Shown here: one piece after another, positions 11,175 through 24,655 of the stretch | Numbering within the stretch: the first letter of the stretch is position 1 | How the letters are laid out: each line of letters begins with the position of its first letter | From: Balanoglossus misakiensis | Taxonomy: Eukaryota; Hemichordata | Direction: 5' to 3' | Length of the DNA: 64,000 nucleotides | Assembly: GCA_040954595.2 (NCBI GenBank) | Contig: CM082595.2 | Coordinates: 8,742,001-8,806,000 of the forward strand | Program-made: the position numbers and the translations under genes | The notes under the pieces: generated by a model | The model's database searches: none | What the model was told of the DNA's origin: nothing | What the model saw: only the letters and a program-made list of their open reading frames with translations

Positions 11175-14100
11175 CGGGCGAAAATCATCAAAAAATGACA
11201 CATTTTCGACTTTGCAAAATCTCAAAATTTCGTCAATTTTTGAAAAAATCATGGGTGAAAATCATCAAAAAATGACAAATTTTGAAAAAAACGGGTGAAA
11301 ATCATCAAAAACGACAAATTTTCGTCTTTGCAAAATCTCAAATTTTCGTCGATTTTTGAAAAAAAATCATGGGTGAAAATCATCAAAAAATGACAAATTT
11401 TCGACTTTGCAAAATCTCAAAATTTCGTCAATTTTTGAAAAAATCATGGGTTCGTCGATTTTTTAAAAACAACATTGGTGAAAATCATCAAAAAATGACA
11501 CATTTTCGACTTTGCAAAATCTCAAAATTTCGTCAATTTTTGAAAAAATCATGGGTGAAAATCATCAAAAAATGACAAAATTTTCGACTTTGCAAAATCT
11601 CAAAATTTCGTCGATTTTGAAAAAAATCACAGGTTCGTCGATTTTTTAAAAACAACATTGGTGAAAATCATCAAAAAAGACAAATTTTTTACTTTGCAAA
11701 ATCTCACAATTTCGTCGATTTTTGAAAAAAATAATGGTTGAAAATCATCAAAAAATGACAAATTTTCGACTTTGCAAAATCTCAAAATTTCGTCAATTTT
11801 TGAAAAAATCATGGGTGAAAATCATCAAAAAATGACAAATTTTGAAAAAAACGGGTGAAAATCATCAAAAACGACAAATTTTCGTCTTTGCAAAATCTCA
11901 AATTTTCGTCGATTTTTGAAAAAAAATCATGGGTGAAAATCATCAAAAAATGAAAAATTTTCGACTTTGCAAAATCTCAAAATTTCGTCGATTTTTGAAA
12001 AAAAATAATGGTTGAAAATCATCAAAAAATGACAAATTTTCGACTTTGCAAAATCTCACAATTTCGTCGATTTTGAAAAAAATCATGGGTGAAAATCATC
12101 AAAAAATGACAAATTTTCGACTTTGCAAAATCTCAAAATTTCGTCAATTTTTGAAAAAATCATGGGTTCGTCGATTTTTTAAAAACAACATTGGTGAAAA
12201 TCATCAAAAAATGACAAATTTTTGACTTTGCAAAATCTCACAATTTCGTCGATTTTTGAAAAAAATAATGGTTGAAAATCATCAAAAAATGACAAATTTT
12301 CGACTTTGCAAAATCTCAAAATTTCGTCAATTTTTGAAAAAATCATGGGTGAAAATCATCAAAAAATGACAAATTTTGAAAAAAACGGGTGAAAATCATC
12401 AAAAAATGACAAATTTTCGACTTTGCAAAATCTCAAAATTTCGTCAATTTTTGAAAAAATCATGGGTGAAAATCATCAAAAAATGACAAATTTTGAAAAA
12501 AACGGGTGAAAATCATCAAAAACGACAAATTTTCGTCTTTGCAAAATCTCAAATTTTCGTCGATTTTTGAAAAAAAATCATGGGTGAAAATCATCAAAAA
12601 ATGAAAAATTTTCGACTTTGCAAAATCTCAAAATTTCGTCGATTTTTGAAAAAAAATAATGGTTGAAAATCATCAAAAAATGACAAATTTTCGACTTTGC
12701 AAAATCTCACAATTTCGTCGATTTTGAAAAAAATCATGGGTGAAAATCATCAAAAAATGACAAATTTTCGACTTTGCAAAATCTCAAAATTTCGTCAATT
12801 TTTGAAAAAATCATGGGTTCGTCGATTTTTTAAAAACAACATTGGTGAAAATCATCAAAAAATGACAAATTTTTGACTTTGCAAAATCTCACAATTTCGT
12901 CGATTTTTGAAAAAAATAATGGTTGAAAATCATCAAAAAATGACAAATTTTCGACTTTGCAAAATCTCAAAATTTCGTCAATTTTTGAAAAAATCATGGG
13001 TGAAAATCATCAAAAAATGACAAATTTTGAAAAAAACGGGTGAAAATCATCAAAAAATGACACATTTTCGACTTTGCAAAATCTCAAAATTTCGTCAATT
13101 TTTGAAAAAATCATGGGTGAAAATCATCAAAAAATGACAAATTTTGAAAAAAACGGGTGAAAATCATCAAAAAATGACACATTTTCGACTTTGCAAAATC
13201 TCAAAATTTCGTCAATTTTTGAAAAAATCATGGGTGAAAATCATCAAAAAATGACAAAATTTTCGACTTTGCAAAATCTCAAAATTTCGTCGATTTTGAA
13301 AAAAATCACAGGTTCGTCGATTTTTTAAAAACAACATTGGTGAAAATCATCAAAAAAGACAAATTTTTTACTTTGCAAAATCTCACAATTTCGTCGATTT
13401 TTGAAAAAAATAATGGTTGAAAATCATCAAAAAATGACAAATTTTCGACTTTGCAAAATCTCAAAATTTCGTCAATTTTTGAAAAAATCATGGGTGAAAA
13501 TCATCAAAAAATGACAAATTTTGAAAAAAACGGGTGAAAATCATCAAAAACGACAAATTTTCGTCTTTGCAAAATCTCAAATTTTCGTCGATTTTTGAAA
13601 AAAAATCATGGGTGAAAATCATCAAAAAATGAAAAATTTTCGACTTTGCAAAATCTCAAAATTTCGTCGATTTTTGAAAAAAAATAATGGTTGAAAATCA
13701 TCAAAAAATGACAAATTTTCGACTTTGCAAAATCTCACAATTTCGTCGATTTTGAAAAAAATCATGGGTGAAAATCATCAAAAAATGACAAATTTTCGAC
13801 TTTGCAAAATCTCAAAATTTCGTCAATTTTTGAAAAAATCATGGGTTCGTCGATTTTTTAAAAACAACATTGGTGAAAATCATCAAAAAATGACAAATTT
13901 TTGACTTTGCAAAATCTCACAATTTCGTCGATTTTTGAAAAAAATAATGGTTGAAAATCATCAAAAAATGACAAATTTTCGACTTTGCAAAATCTCAAAA
14001 TTTCGTCAATTTTTGAAAAAATCATGGGTGAAAATCATCAAAAAATGACAAATTTTGAAAAAAACGGGTGAAAATCATCAAAAAATGACACATTTTCGAC

Positions 14101-14819
14101 TTTGCAAAATCTCAAAATTTCGTCAATTTTTGAAAAAATCATGGGTGAAAATCATCAAAAAATGACAAAATTTTCGACTTTGCAAAATCTCAAAATTTCG
14201 TCGATTTTGAAAAAAATCACAGGTTCGTCGATTTTTTAAAAACAACATTGGTGAAAATCATCAAAAAAGACAAATTTTTTACTTTGCAAAATCTCACAAT
14301 TTCGTCGATTTTTGAAAAAAATAATGGTTGAAAATCATCAAAAAATGACAAATTTTCGACTTTGCAAAATCTCAAAATTTCGTCAATTTTTGAAAAAATC
14401 ATGGGTGAAAATCATCAAAAAATGACAAATTTTGAAAAAAACGGGTGAAAATCATCAAAAACGACAAATTTTCGTCTTTGCAAAATCTCAAATTTTCGTC
14501 GATTTTTGAAAAAAAATCATGGGTGAAAATCATCAAAAAATGACAAATTTTCGACTTTGCAAAATCTCAAAATTTCGTCAATTTTTGAAAAAATCATGGG
14601 TTCGTCGATTTTTTAAAAACAACATTGGTGAAAATCATCAAAAAATGACAAATTTTTGACTTTGCAAAATCTCACAATTTCGTCGATTTTTGAAAAAAAT
14701 AATGGTTGAAAATCATCAAAAAATGACAAATTTTCGACTTTGCAAAATCTCAAAATTTCGTCAATTTTTGAAAAAATCATGGGTGAAAATCATCAAAAAA
14801 TGACAAATTTTGAAAAAAA
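11175..14819 (+). repeat. HOR unit 2 (3645 bp, expanded)
   Basis: It follows unit 1 at offset 1966 up to about 12,466. There it reads 'cgggtg' then D, where unit 1 reads 'gacaaaattttcg'. The result is an extra 651-bp cycle (12,057-12,707) and an extra 1028-bp stretch (12,708-13,735) that includes two adjacent 117-bp type C units at about 13,030-13,260. After 13,736 it rejoins the unit 1 order. Extra cycles of this kind are the expected product of out-of-register exchange between HOR copies. Confidence 0.75.
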
Positions 14820-17436
14820 CGGGCGAAAATCATCAAAAAATGACACATTTTCGACTTTGCAAAATCTCAAAATTTCGTCAATTTTTGAAAAAATCATGGG
14901 TGAAAATCATCAAAAAATGACAAATTTTGAAAAAAACGGGTGAAAATCATCAAAAACGACAAATTTTCGTCTTTGCAAAATCTCAAATTTTCGTCGATTT
15001 TTGAAAAAAAATCATGGGTGAAAATCATCAAAAAATGACAAATTTTCGACTTTGCAAAATCTCAAAATTTCGTCAATTTTTGAAAAAATCATGGGTTCGT
15101 CGATTTTTTAAAAACAACATTGGTGAAAATCATCAAAAAATGACACATTTTCGACTTTGCAAAATCTCAAAATTTCGTCAATTTTTGAAAAAATCATGGG
15201 TGAAAATCATCAAAAAATGACAAAATTTTCGACTTTGCAAAATCTCAAAATTTCGTCGATTTTGAAAAAAATCACAGGTTCGTCGATTTTTTAAAAACAA
15301 CATTGGTGAAAATCATCAAAAAAGACAAATTTTTTACTTTGCAAAATCTCACAATTTCGTCGATTTTTGAAAAAAATAATGGTTGAAAATCATCAAAAAA
15401 TGACAAATTTTCGACTTTGCAAAATCTCAAAATTTCGTCAATTTTTGAAAAAATCATGGGTGAAAATCATCAAAAAATGACAAATTTTGAAAAAAACGGG
15501 TGAAAATCATCAAAAACGACAAATTTTCGTCTTTGCAAAATCTCAAATTTTCGTCGATTTTTGAAAAAAAATCATGGGTGAAAATCATCAAAAAATGAAA
15601 AATTTTCGACTTTGCAAAATCTCAAAATTTCGTCGATTTTTGAAAAAAAATAATGGTTGAAAATCATCAAAAAATGACAAATTTTCGACTTTGCAAAATC
15701 TCACAATTTCGTCGATTTTGAAAAAAATCATGGGTGAAAATCATCAAAAAATGACAAATTTTCGACTTTGCAAAATCTCAAAATTTCGTCAATTTTTGAA
15801 AAAATCATGGGTTCGTCGATTTTTTAAAAACAACATTGGTGAAAATCATCAAAAAATGACAAATTTTTGACTTTGCAAAATCTCACAATTTCGTCGATTT
15901 TTGAAAAAAATAATGGTTGAAAATCATCAAAAAATGACAAATTTTCGACTTTGCAAAATCTCAAAATTTCGTCAATTTTTGAAAAAATCATGGGTGAAAA
16001 TCATCAAAAAATGACAAATTTTGAAAAAAACGGGTGAAAATCATCAAAAAATGACAAATTTTCGACTTTGCAAAATCTCAAAATTTCGTCAATTTTTGAA
16101 AAAATCATGGGTGAAAATCATCAAAAAATGACAAATTTTGAAAAAAACGGGTGAAAATCATCAAAAACGACAAATTTTCGTCTTTGCAAAATCTCAAATT
16201 TTCGTCGATTTTTGAAAAAAAATCATGGGTGAAAATCATCAAAAAATGAAAAATTTTCGACTTTGCAAAATCTCAAAATTTCGTCGATTTTTGAAAAAAA
16301 ATAATGGTTGAAAATCATCAAAAAATGACAAATTTTCGACTTTGCAAAATCTCACAATTTCGTCGATTTTGAAAAAAATCATGGGTGAAAATCATCAAAA
16401 AATGACAAATTTTCGACTTTGCAAAATCTCAAAATTTCGTCAATTTTTGAAAAAATCATGGGTTCGTCGATTTTTTAAAAACAACATTGGTGAAAATCAT
16501 CAAAAAATGACAAATTTTTGACTTTGCAAAATCTCACAATTTCGTCGATTTTTGAAAAAAATAATGGTTGAAAATCATCAAAAAATGACAAATTTTCGAC
16601 TTTGCAAAATCTCAAAATTTCGTCAATTTTTGAAAAAATCATGGGTGAAAATCATCAAAAAATGACAAATTTTGAAAAAAACGGGTGAAAATCATCAAAA
16701 AATGACACATTTTCGACTTTGCAAAATCTCAAAATTTCGTCAATTTTTGAAAAAATCATGGGTGAAAATCATCAAAAAATGACAAAATTTTCGACTTTGC
16801 AAAATCTCAAAATTTCGTCGATTTTGAAAAAAATCACAGGTTCGTCGATTTTTTAAAAACAACATTGGTGAAAATCATCAAAAAAGACAAATTTTTTACT
16901 TTGCAAAATCTCACAATTTCGTCGATTTTTGAAAAAAATAATGGTTGAAAATCATCAAAAAATGACAAATTTTCGACTTTGCAAAATCTCAAAATTTCGT
17001 CAATTTTTGAAAAAATCATGGGTGAAAATCATCAAAAAATGACAAATTTTGAAAAAAACGGGTGAAAATCATCAAAAACGACAAATTTTCGTCTTTGCAA
17101 AATCTCAAATTTTCGTCGATTTTTGAAAAAAAATCATGGGTGAAAATCATCAAAAAATGACAAATTTTCGACTTTGCAAAATCTCAAAATTTCGTCAATT
17201 TTTGAAAAAATCATGGGTTCGTCGATTTTTTAAAAACAACATTGGTGAAAATCATCAAAAAATGACAAATTTTTGACTTTGCAAAATCTCACAATTTCGT
17301 CGATTTTTGAAAAAAATAATGGTTGAAAATCATCAAAAAATGACAAATTTTCGACTTTGCAAAATCTCAAAATTTCGTCAATTTTTGAAAAAATCATGGG
17401 TGAAAATCATCAAAAAATGACAAATTTTGAAAAAAA
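14820..17436 (+). repeat. HOR unit 3 (2617 bp)
   Basis: The unit equals the 1966-bp basic unit plus one 651-bp cycle (15,702-16,352). The first 1.2 kb repeats 11,175 onward at offset 3645. The 651-bp cycle is organised as in unit 2, including the side-by-side type C junctions where the first is followed by 'gacaaattttcg' rather than 'gacacattttcg'. After the cycle the order returns to that of unit 1. A fourth unit starts at 17,437 and runs into the 7.8-kb segment instead of completing. Confidence 0.75.
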
Positions 17437-20400
17437 CGGGCGAAAATCATCAAAAAATGACACATTTTCGACTTTGCAAAATCTCAAAATTTCGTCAATT
17501 TTTGAAAAAATCATGGGTGAAAATCATCAAAAAATGACAAATTTTGAAAAAAACGGGTGAAAATCATCAAAAACGACAAATTTTCGTCTTTGCAAAATCT
17601 CAAATTTTCGTCGATTTTTGAAAAAAAATCATGGGTGAAAATCATCAAAAAATGACAAATTTTCGACTTTGCAAAATCTCAAAATTTCGTCAATTTTTGA
17701 AAAAATCATGGGTTCGTCGATTTTTTAAAAACAACATTGGTGAAAATCATCAAAAAATGACACATTTTCGACTTTGCAAAATCTCAAAATTTCGTCAATT
17801 TTTGAAAAAATCATGGGTGAAAATCATCAAAAAATGACAAAATTTTCGACTTTGCAAAATCTCAAAATTTCGTCGATTTTGAAAAAAATCACAGGTTCGT
17901 CGATTTTTTAAAAACAACATTGGTGAAAATCATCAAAAAAGACAAATTTTTTACTTTGCAAAATCTCACAATTTCGTCGATTTTTGAAAAAAATAATGGT
18001 TGAAAATCATCAAAAAATGACAAATTTTCGACTTTGCAAAATCTCAAAATTTCGTCAATTTTTGAAAAAATCATGGGTGAAAATCATCAAAAAATGACAA
18101 ATTTTGAAAAAAACGGGTGAAAATCATCAAAAACGACAAATTTTCGTCTTTGCAAAATCTCAAATTTTCGTCGATTTTTGAAAAAAAATCATGGGTGAAA
18201 ATCATCAAAAAATGAAAAATTTTCGACTTTGCAAAATCTCAAAATTTCGTCGATTTTTGAAAAAAAATAATGGTTGAAAATCATCAAAAAATGACAAATT
18301 TTCGACTTTGCAAAATCTCACAATTTCGTCGATTTTGAAAAAAATCATGGGTGAAAATCATCAAAAAATGACAAATTTTCGACTTTGCAAAATCTCAAAA
18401 TTTCGTCAATTTTTGAAAAAATCATGGGTTCGTCGATTTTTTAAAAACAACATTGGTGAAAATCATCAAAAAATGACAAATTTTTGACTTTGCAAAATCT
18501 CACAATTTCGTCGATTTTTGAAAAAAATAATGGTTGAAAATCATCAAAAAATGACAAATTTTCGACTTTGCAAAATCTCAAAATTTCGTCAATTTTTGAA
18601 AAAATCATGGGTGAAAATCATCAAAAAATGACAAATTTTGAAAAAAACGGGTGAAAATCATCAAAAAATGACACATTTTCGACTTTGCAAAATCTCAAAA
18701 TTTCGTCAATTTTTGAAAAAATCATGGGTGAAAATCATCAAAAAATGACAAAATTTTCGACTTTGCAAAATCTCAAAATTTCGTCGATTTTGAAAAAAAT
18801 CACAGGTTCGTCGATTTTTTAAAAACAACATTGGTGAAAATCATCAAAAAAGACAAATTTTTTACTTTGCAAAATCTCACAATTTCGTCGATTTTTGAAA
18901 AAAATAATGGTTGAAAATCATCAAAAAATGACAAATTTTCGACTTTGCAAAATCTCAAAATTTCGTCAATTTTTGAAAAAATCATGGGTGAAAATCATCA
19001 AAAAATGACAAATTTTGAAAAAAACGGGTGAAAATCATCAAAAACGACAAATTTTCGTCTTTGCAAAATCTCAAATTTTCGTCGATTTTTGAAAAAAAAT
19101 CATGGGTGAAAATCATCAAAAAATGAAAAATTTTCGACTTTGCAAAATCTCAAAATTTCGTCGATTTTTGAAAAAAAATAATGGTTGAAAATCATCAAAA
19201 AATGACAAATTTTCGACTTTGCAAAATCTCAAAATTTCGTCGATTTTGAAAAAAATTATGGATTCGTCGATTTTTTAAAAACAACATTGGTGAAAATCAT
19301 CAAAAAATGACAAATTTTCGACTTTGCAAAATCTCAAAATTTCGTCGATTTAAAAAAAAAAATCATGGATGAAAATCATCAAAAAATGAAAAATTTTCGA
19401 CTTCGCAAAATCTCAAAATTTTGTCTTTTTTTGAAAAAAATCATAGGTGAAAATTATCAAAAAATGACAAATTTTCGACTTTGCAAAAGCTCAAAATTTC
19501 GTCCATTTTTGAAAAAAAATCATGGGTGAAAATCATCAAAAAATGACAAAATTTTCAACTTTGCAAAATCTCATAATTTCGTCGATTTTTGAAAAAAAAT
19601 CATGGGTGAAAATCATCAAAAAATGACAAAATTTTCGACTTTGTAAAATCACACAATTTCGTCGATTTTGAAAAAAATCATAGGTTCGTCGATTTTTAAA
19701 AAACAACATTGGTGAAAATCATCAAAAAAGACAAATTTTTTACTTTGCAAAATCTCACAATTTCGTCGATTTTTGAAAAAAATAATGGTTGAAAATCATC
19801 AAAAAATGACAAATTTTCGACTTTGCAAAATCTCAAAATTTCGTCAATTTTTGAAAAAATCATGGGTGAAAATCATCAAAAAATGACAAATTTTGAAAAA
19901 AACGGGCGAAAATCATCAAAAAATGACACATTTTCGACTTTGCAAAATCTCAAAATTTCGTCAATTTTTGAAAAAATCATGGGTGAAAATCATCAAAAAA
20001 TGACAAATTTTGAAAAAAACGGGTGAAAATCATCAAAAACGACAAATTTTCGTCTTTGCAAAATCTCAAATTTTCGTCGATTTTTGAAAAAAAATAATGG
20101 TTGAAAATCATCAAAAAATGACAAATTTTCGACTTTGCAAAATCTCAAAATTTCGTCGATTTTGAAAAAAATCATGGGTTCGTCGATTTTTTAAAAACAA
20201 CATTGGTGAAAATCATCAAAAAATGAAAAATTTTCGACTTCGCAAAATCTCAAAATTTTGTCTTTTTTTGAAAAAAATCATAGGTGAAAATTATCAAAAA
20301 ATGACAAATTTTCGACTTTGCAAAAGCTCAAAATTTCGTCCATTTTTGAAAAAAAATCATGGGTGAAAATCATCAAAAAATGACAAAATTTTCAACTTTG

Positions 20401-20613
20401 CAAAATCTCATAATTTCGTCGATTTTTGAAAAAAAATCATGGGTGAAAATCATCAAAAAATGACAAAATTTTCGACTTTGTAAAATCACAAAATTTCGTC
20501 TATTTTGAAAAAAATCATGGATGAAAATCATCAAAAAATGACAAATTTTCGACTTTGCAAAATCTCAAAATTTTGTCGATTTTTGAAAAAAATCATAGGT
20601 GAAAATCATCAAA

Positions 20614-23600
20614 AATGACAAATTTTCGTCTTTGCAAAATCTCAAATTTTCGTCGATTTTTGAAAAAAAATCATGGGTGAAAATCATCAAAAAATGAAAA
20701 ATTTTCGACTTTGCAAAATCTCAAAATTTCGTCAATTTTTGAAAAAATCATGGGTGAAAATCATCAAAAAATGACAAATTTTTGACTGCAAAATCTCAAA
20801 ATTTCGTTGATTTTTGAAAAAAATAATGGTTGAAAATCATCAAAAAATGACAAATTTTCGACTTTGCAAAATCTCAAAATTTCGTCGATTTTGAAAAAAA
20901 TCATGGGTTCGTCGATTTTTTAAAAACAACATTGGTGAATATCATCAAAAACTGACAAATTTTTGACTTTGCAAAATCTCACAATTTCGTCGATTTTTGA
21001 AAAAAATCATGGTTGAAAATCATCAAAAAATGACAAATTTTCGACTTTGCAAAATCTCAAAATTTCGTCAATTTTTGAAAAAATCATGGGTTCGTCGATT
21101 TTTTAAAAACAACATTGGTGAAAATCATCAAAAAATGACAAATTTTTGACTTCGCAAAATCTCACAATTTCGTCGATTTTTGAAAAAAATAATGGTTGAA
21201 AATCATCAAAAAATGACATATTTTCGACTTTGCAAAATCTCAAAATTTCGTCAATTTTTGAAAAAATCATGGGTGAAAATCATCAAAAAATGACACATTT
21301 TCGACTTTGCAAAATCTCAAAATTTCGTCAATTTTTGAAAAAATCATGGGTGAAAATCATCAAAAAATGACAAAAATTTTCGACTTTGCAAAATCTCAAA
21401 ATTTCGTCGATTTTGAAAAAAATCATAGGTTCGTCGATTTTTTAAAAAAAAACATGGGTGAAAATCATCAAAAAATGACAAATTTTTGACTTTGCAAAAT
21501 CTCACAATTTCGTCGATTTTTGAAAAAAATCATGGGTGAAAATCATCAAAAAATGACAAATTTTCGACTTTGCAAAATCTCAAAATTTCGTCAATTTTTG
21601 AAAAAAATCATGGGTTCGTCGATTTTTTAAAAACAACATTGGTGAAAATCATCAAAAAAGACAAATTTTTGACTTTGCAAAATCTCACAATTTCGTCGAT
21701 TTTTGAAAAAAATAATGGTTGAAAATCATCAAAAAATGACAAATTTTCGACTTTGCAAAATCTCAAAATTTCGTCAATTTTTGAAAAAATCATGGGTGAA
21801 AATCATCAAAAAATGACAAATTTTGAAAAAACGGGCGAAAATCATCAAAAACGACAAATTTTCGTCTTTGCAAAATCTCAAATTTTCGTCGATTTTTGAA
21901 AAAAAATCATGGGCGAAAATCATCAAAAAATGAAAAATTTTCGACTTTGCAAAATCTCAAAATTTCGTCGATTTTGAAAAAAATCATGGGTTCGTCGATT
22001 TTTTAAAAACAACATTGGTGAAAATCATCAAAAAATGACAAATTTTCGACTTTGCAAAATCTCAAAATTTCGTCGATTTAAAAAAAAAAATCATGGATGA
22101 AAATCATCAAAAAATGAAAAATTTTCGACTTCGCAAAATCTCAAAATTTTGTCTTTTTTTGAAAAAAATCATAGGTGAAAATTATCAAAAAATGACAAAT
22201 TTTCGACTTTGCAAAAGCTCAAAATTTCGTCCATTTTTGAAAAAAAATCATGGGTGAAAATCATCAAAAAATGACAAAATTTTCAACTTTGCAAAATCTC
22301 ATAATTTCGTCGATTTTTGAAAAAAAATCATGGGTGAAAATCATCAAAAAATGACAAAATTTTCGACTTTGTAAAATCACAAAATTTCGTCGATTTCGAA
22401 AAAAATCATAGGTTCGTCGATTTTTAAAAAAAAACATGGGTGAAAATCATCAAAAAATGACAAATTTTCGTCTTTGCAAAATCTCAAATTTTCGTCGATT
22501 TTTGAAAAAAAATCATGGGTGAAAATCATCAAAAAATGAAAAATTTTCGACTTTGCAAAATCTCAAAATTTCGTCAATTTTTGAAAAAATCATGGGTGAA
22601 AATCATCAAAAAATGACAAATTTTTGACTGCAAAATCTCAAAATTTCGTTGATTTTTGAAAAAAATAATGGTTGAAAATCATCAAAAAATGACAAATTTT
22701 CGACTTTGCAAAATCTCAAAATTTCGTCGATTTTGAAAAAAATCATGGGTTCGTCGATTTTTTAAAAACAACATTGGTGAATATCATCAAAAACTGACAA
22801 ATTTTTGACTTTGCAAAATCTCACAATGTCGTCGATTTTTGAAAAAAATCATGGTTGAAAATCATCAAAAAATGACAAATTTTCGACTTTGCAAAATCTC
22901 AAAATTTCGTCAATTTTTGAAAAAATCATGGGTTCGTCGATTTTTTAAAAACAACATTGGTGAAAATCATCAAAAAATGACAAATTTTTGACTTCGCAAA
23001 ATCTCACAATTTCGTCGATTTTTGAAAAAAATAATGGTTGAAAATCATCAAAAAATGACATATTTTCGACTTTGCAAAATCTCAAAATTTCGTCAATTTT
23101 TGAAAAAATCATGGGTGAAAATCATCAAAAAATGACACATTTTCGACTTTGCAAAATCTCAAAATTTCGTCAATTTTTGAAAAAATCATGGGTGAAAATC
23201 ATCAAAAAATGACAAAAATTTTCGACTTTGCAAAATCTCAAAATTTCGTCGATTTTGAAAAAAATCATAGGTTCGTCGATTTTTTAAAAAAAAACATGGG
23301 TGAAAATCATCAAAAAATGACAAATTTTTGACTTTGCAAAATCTCACAATTTCGTCGATTTTTGAAAAAAATCATGGGTGAAAATCATCAAAAAATGACA
23401 AATTTTCGACTTTGCAAAATCTCAAAATTTCGTCAATTTTTGAAAAAAATCATGGGTTCGTCGATTTTTTAAAAACAACATTGGTGAAAATCATCAAAAA
23501 AGACAAATTTTTGACTTTGCAAAATCTCACAATTTCGTCGATTTTTGAAAAAAATAATGGTTGAAAATCATCAAAAAATGACAAATTTTCGACTTTGCAA

Positions 23601-24414
23601 AATCTCAAAATTTCGTCAATTTTTGAAAAAATCATGGGTGAAAATCATCAAAAAATGACAAATTTTGAAAAAACGGGCGAAAATCATCAAAAAATGACAC
23701 ATTTTCGACTTTGCAAAATCTCAAAATTTCGTCAATTTTTGAAAAAATCATGGGTGAAAATCAGCAAAAAATGACAAATTTTGAAAAAAACGGGTGAAAA
23801 TCATCAAAAACGACAAATTTTCGTCTTTGCAAAATCTCAAATTTTCGTCGATTTTTGAAAAAAAATCATGGGCGAAAATCATCAAAAAATGAAAAATTTT
23901 CGACTTTGCAAAATCTCAAAATTTCGTCGATTTTGAAAAAAATCATGGGTTCGTCGATTTTTTAAAAACAACATTGGTGAAAATCATCAAAAAATGACAA
24001 ATTTTCGACTTTGCAAAATCTCAAAATTTCGTCGATTTAAAAAAAAAAATCATGGATGAAAATCATCAAAAAATGAAAAATTTTCGACTTCGCAAAATCT
24101 CAAAATTTTGTCTTTTTTTGAAAAAAATCATAGGTGAAAATTATCAAAAAATGACAAATTTTCGACTTTGCAAAAGCTCAAAATTTCGTCCATTTTTGAA
24201 AAAAAATCATGGGTGAAAATCATCAAAAAATGACAAAATTTTCAACTTTGCAAAATCTCATAATTTCGTCGATTTTTGAAAAAAAATCATGGGTGAAAAT
24301 CATCAAAAAATGACAAAATTTTCGACTTTGTAAAATCACAAAATTTCGTCGATTTCGAAAAAAATCATAGGTTCGTCGATTTTTAAAAAAAAAACATGGG
24401 TGAAAATCATCAAA
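20614..24414 (+). repeat. 1842/1959-bp tandem pair inside the left 7.8-kb copy
   Basis: Unit 1 is 20,614-22,455 (1842 bp) and unit 2 is 22,456-24,414 (1959 bp). Both start at a type D 'cgtctttgc', then carry the 'gactgc' unit, 'ggtgaatatcatcaaaaactg', 'gacttcgc', 'gacatattttcg' and 'gacaaaaattttcg' in that order. They stay 1842 bp apart until about 21,852/23,694. There unit 2 has one additional type C unit, after which the spacing is 1959 bp, exactly 117 more. The pair predates the 7.8-kb duplication because both 7.8-kb copies contain it. Confidence 0.82.
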
Positions 24415-24655
24415 AAATGACAAATTTTCGACTTTGCAAAATCTCACAATTTCGTCGATTTTTGAAAAAAATCATGGGAGAAAATCATCAAAAAATGACA
24501 AATTTTCGACTTTGCAAAATCTCAACATTTCGTCGATTTTTGAAAAAAATAATGGATGAAAATCATCAAAAAATGACAAATTTTCGACTTTGCAAAATCT
24601 CAAAATTTCGTCAATTTTTGAAAAAATCATGGGTGAAAATCATCAAAAAATGACA

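Larger units (their letters stand above)
9209..18274 (+). repeat. Most regular higher-order-repeat domain (1966/3645/2617-bp units)
   Basis: The 'cgggcg' junction occurs at 9209, 11,175, 14,820 and 17,437, giving units of 1966, 3645 and 2617 bp. A second tag, 'ctcacaatttcgtcg' followed by 'attttgaaaaaaatcatggg', has its 'cacaattt' at 10,091, 12,057, 12,708, 13,736, 15,702, 16,353 and 18,319, with spacings 1966, 651, 1028, 1966, 651 and 1966. Thus 3645 = 1966+651+1028 and 2617 = 1966+651. Within units the copies look almost identical by eye. The regular pattern ends where the 7.8-kb duplicated segment begins. Confidence 0.85.
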
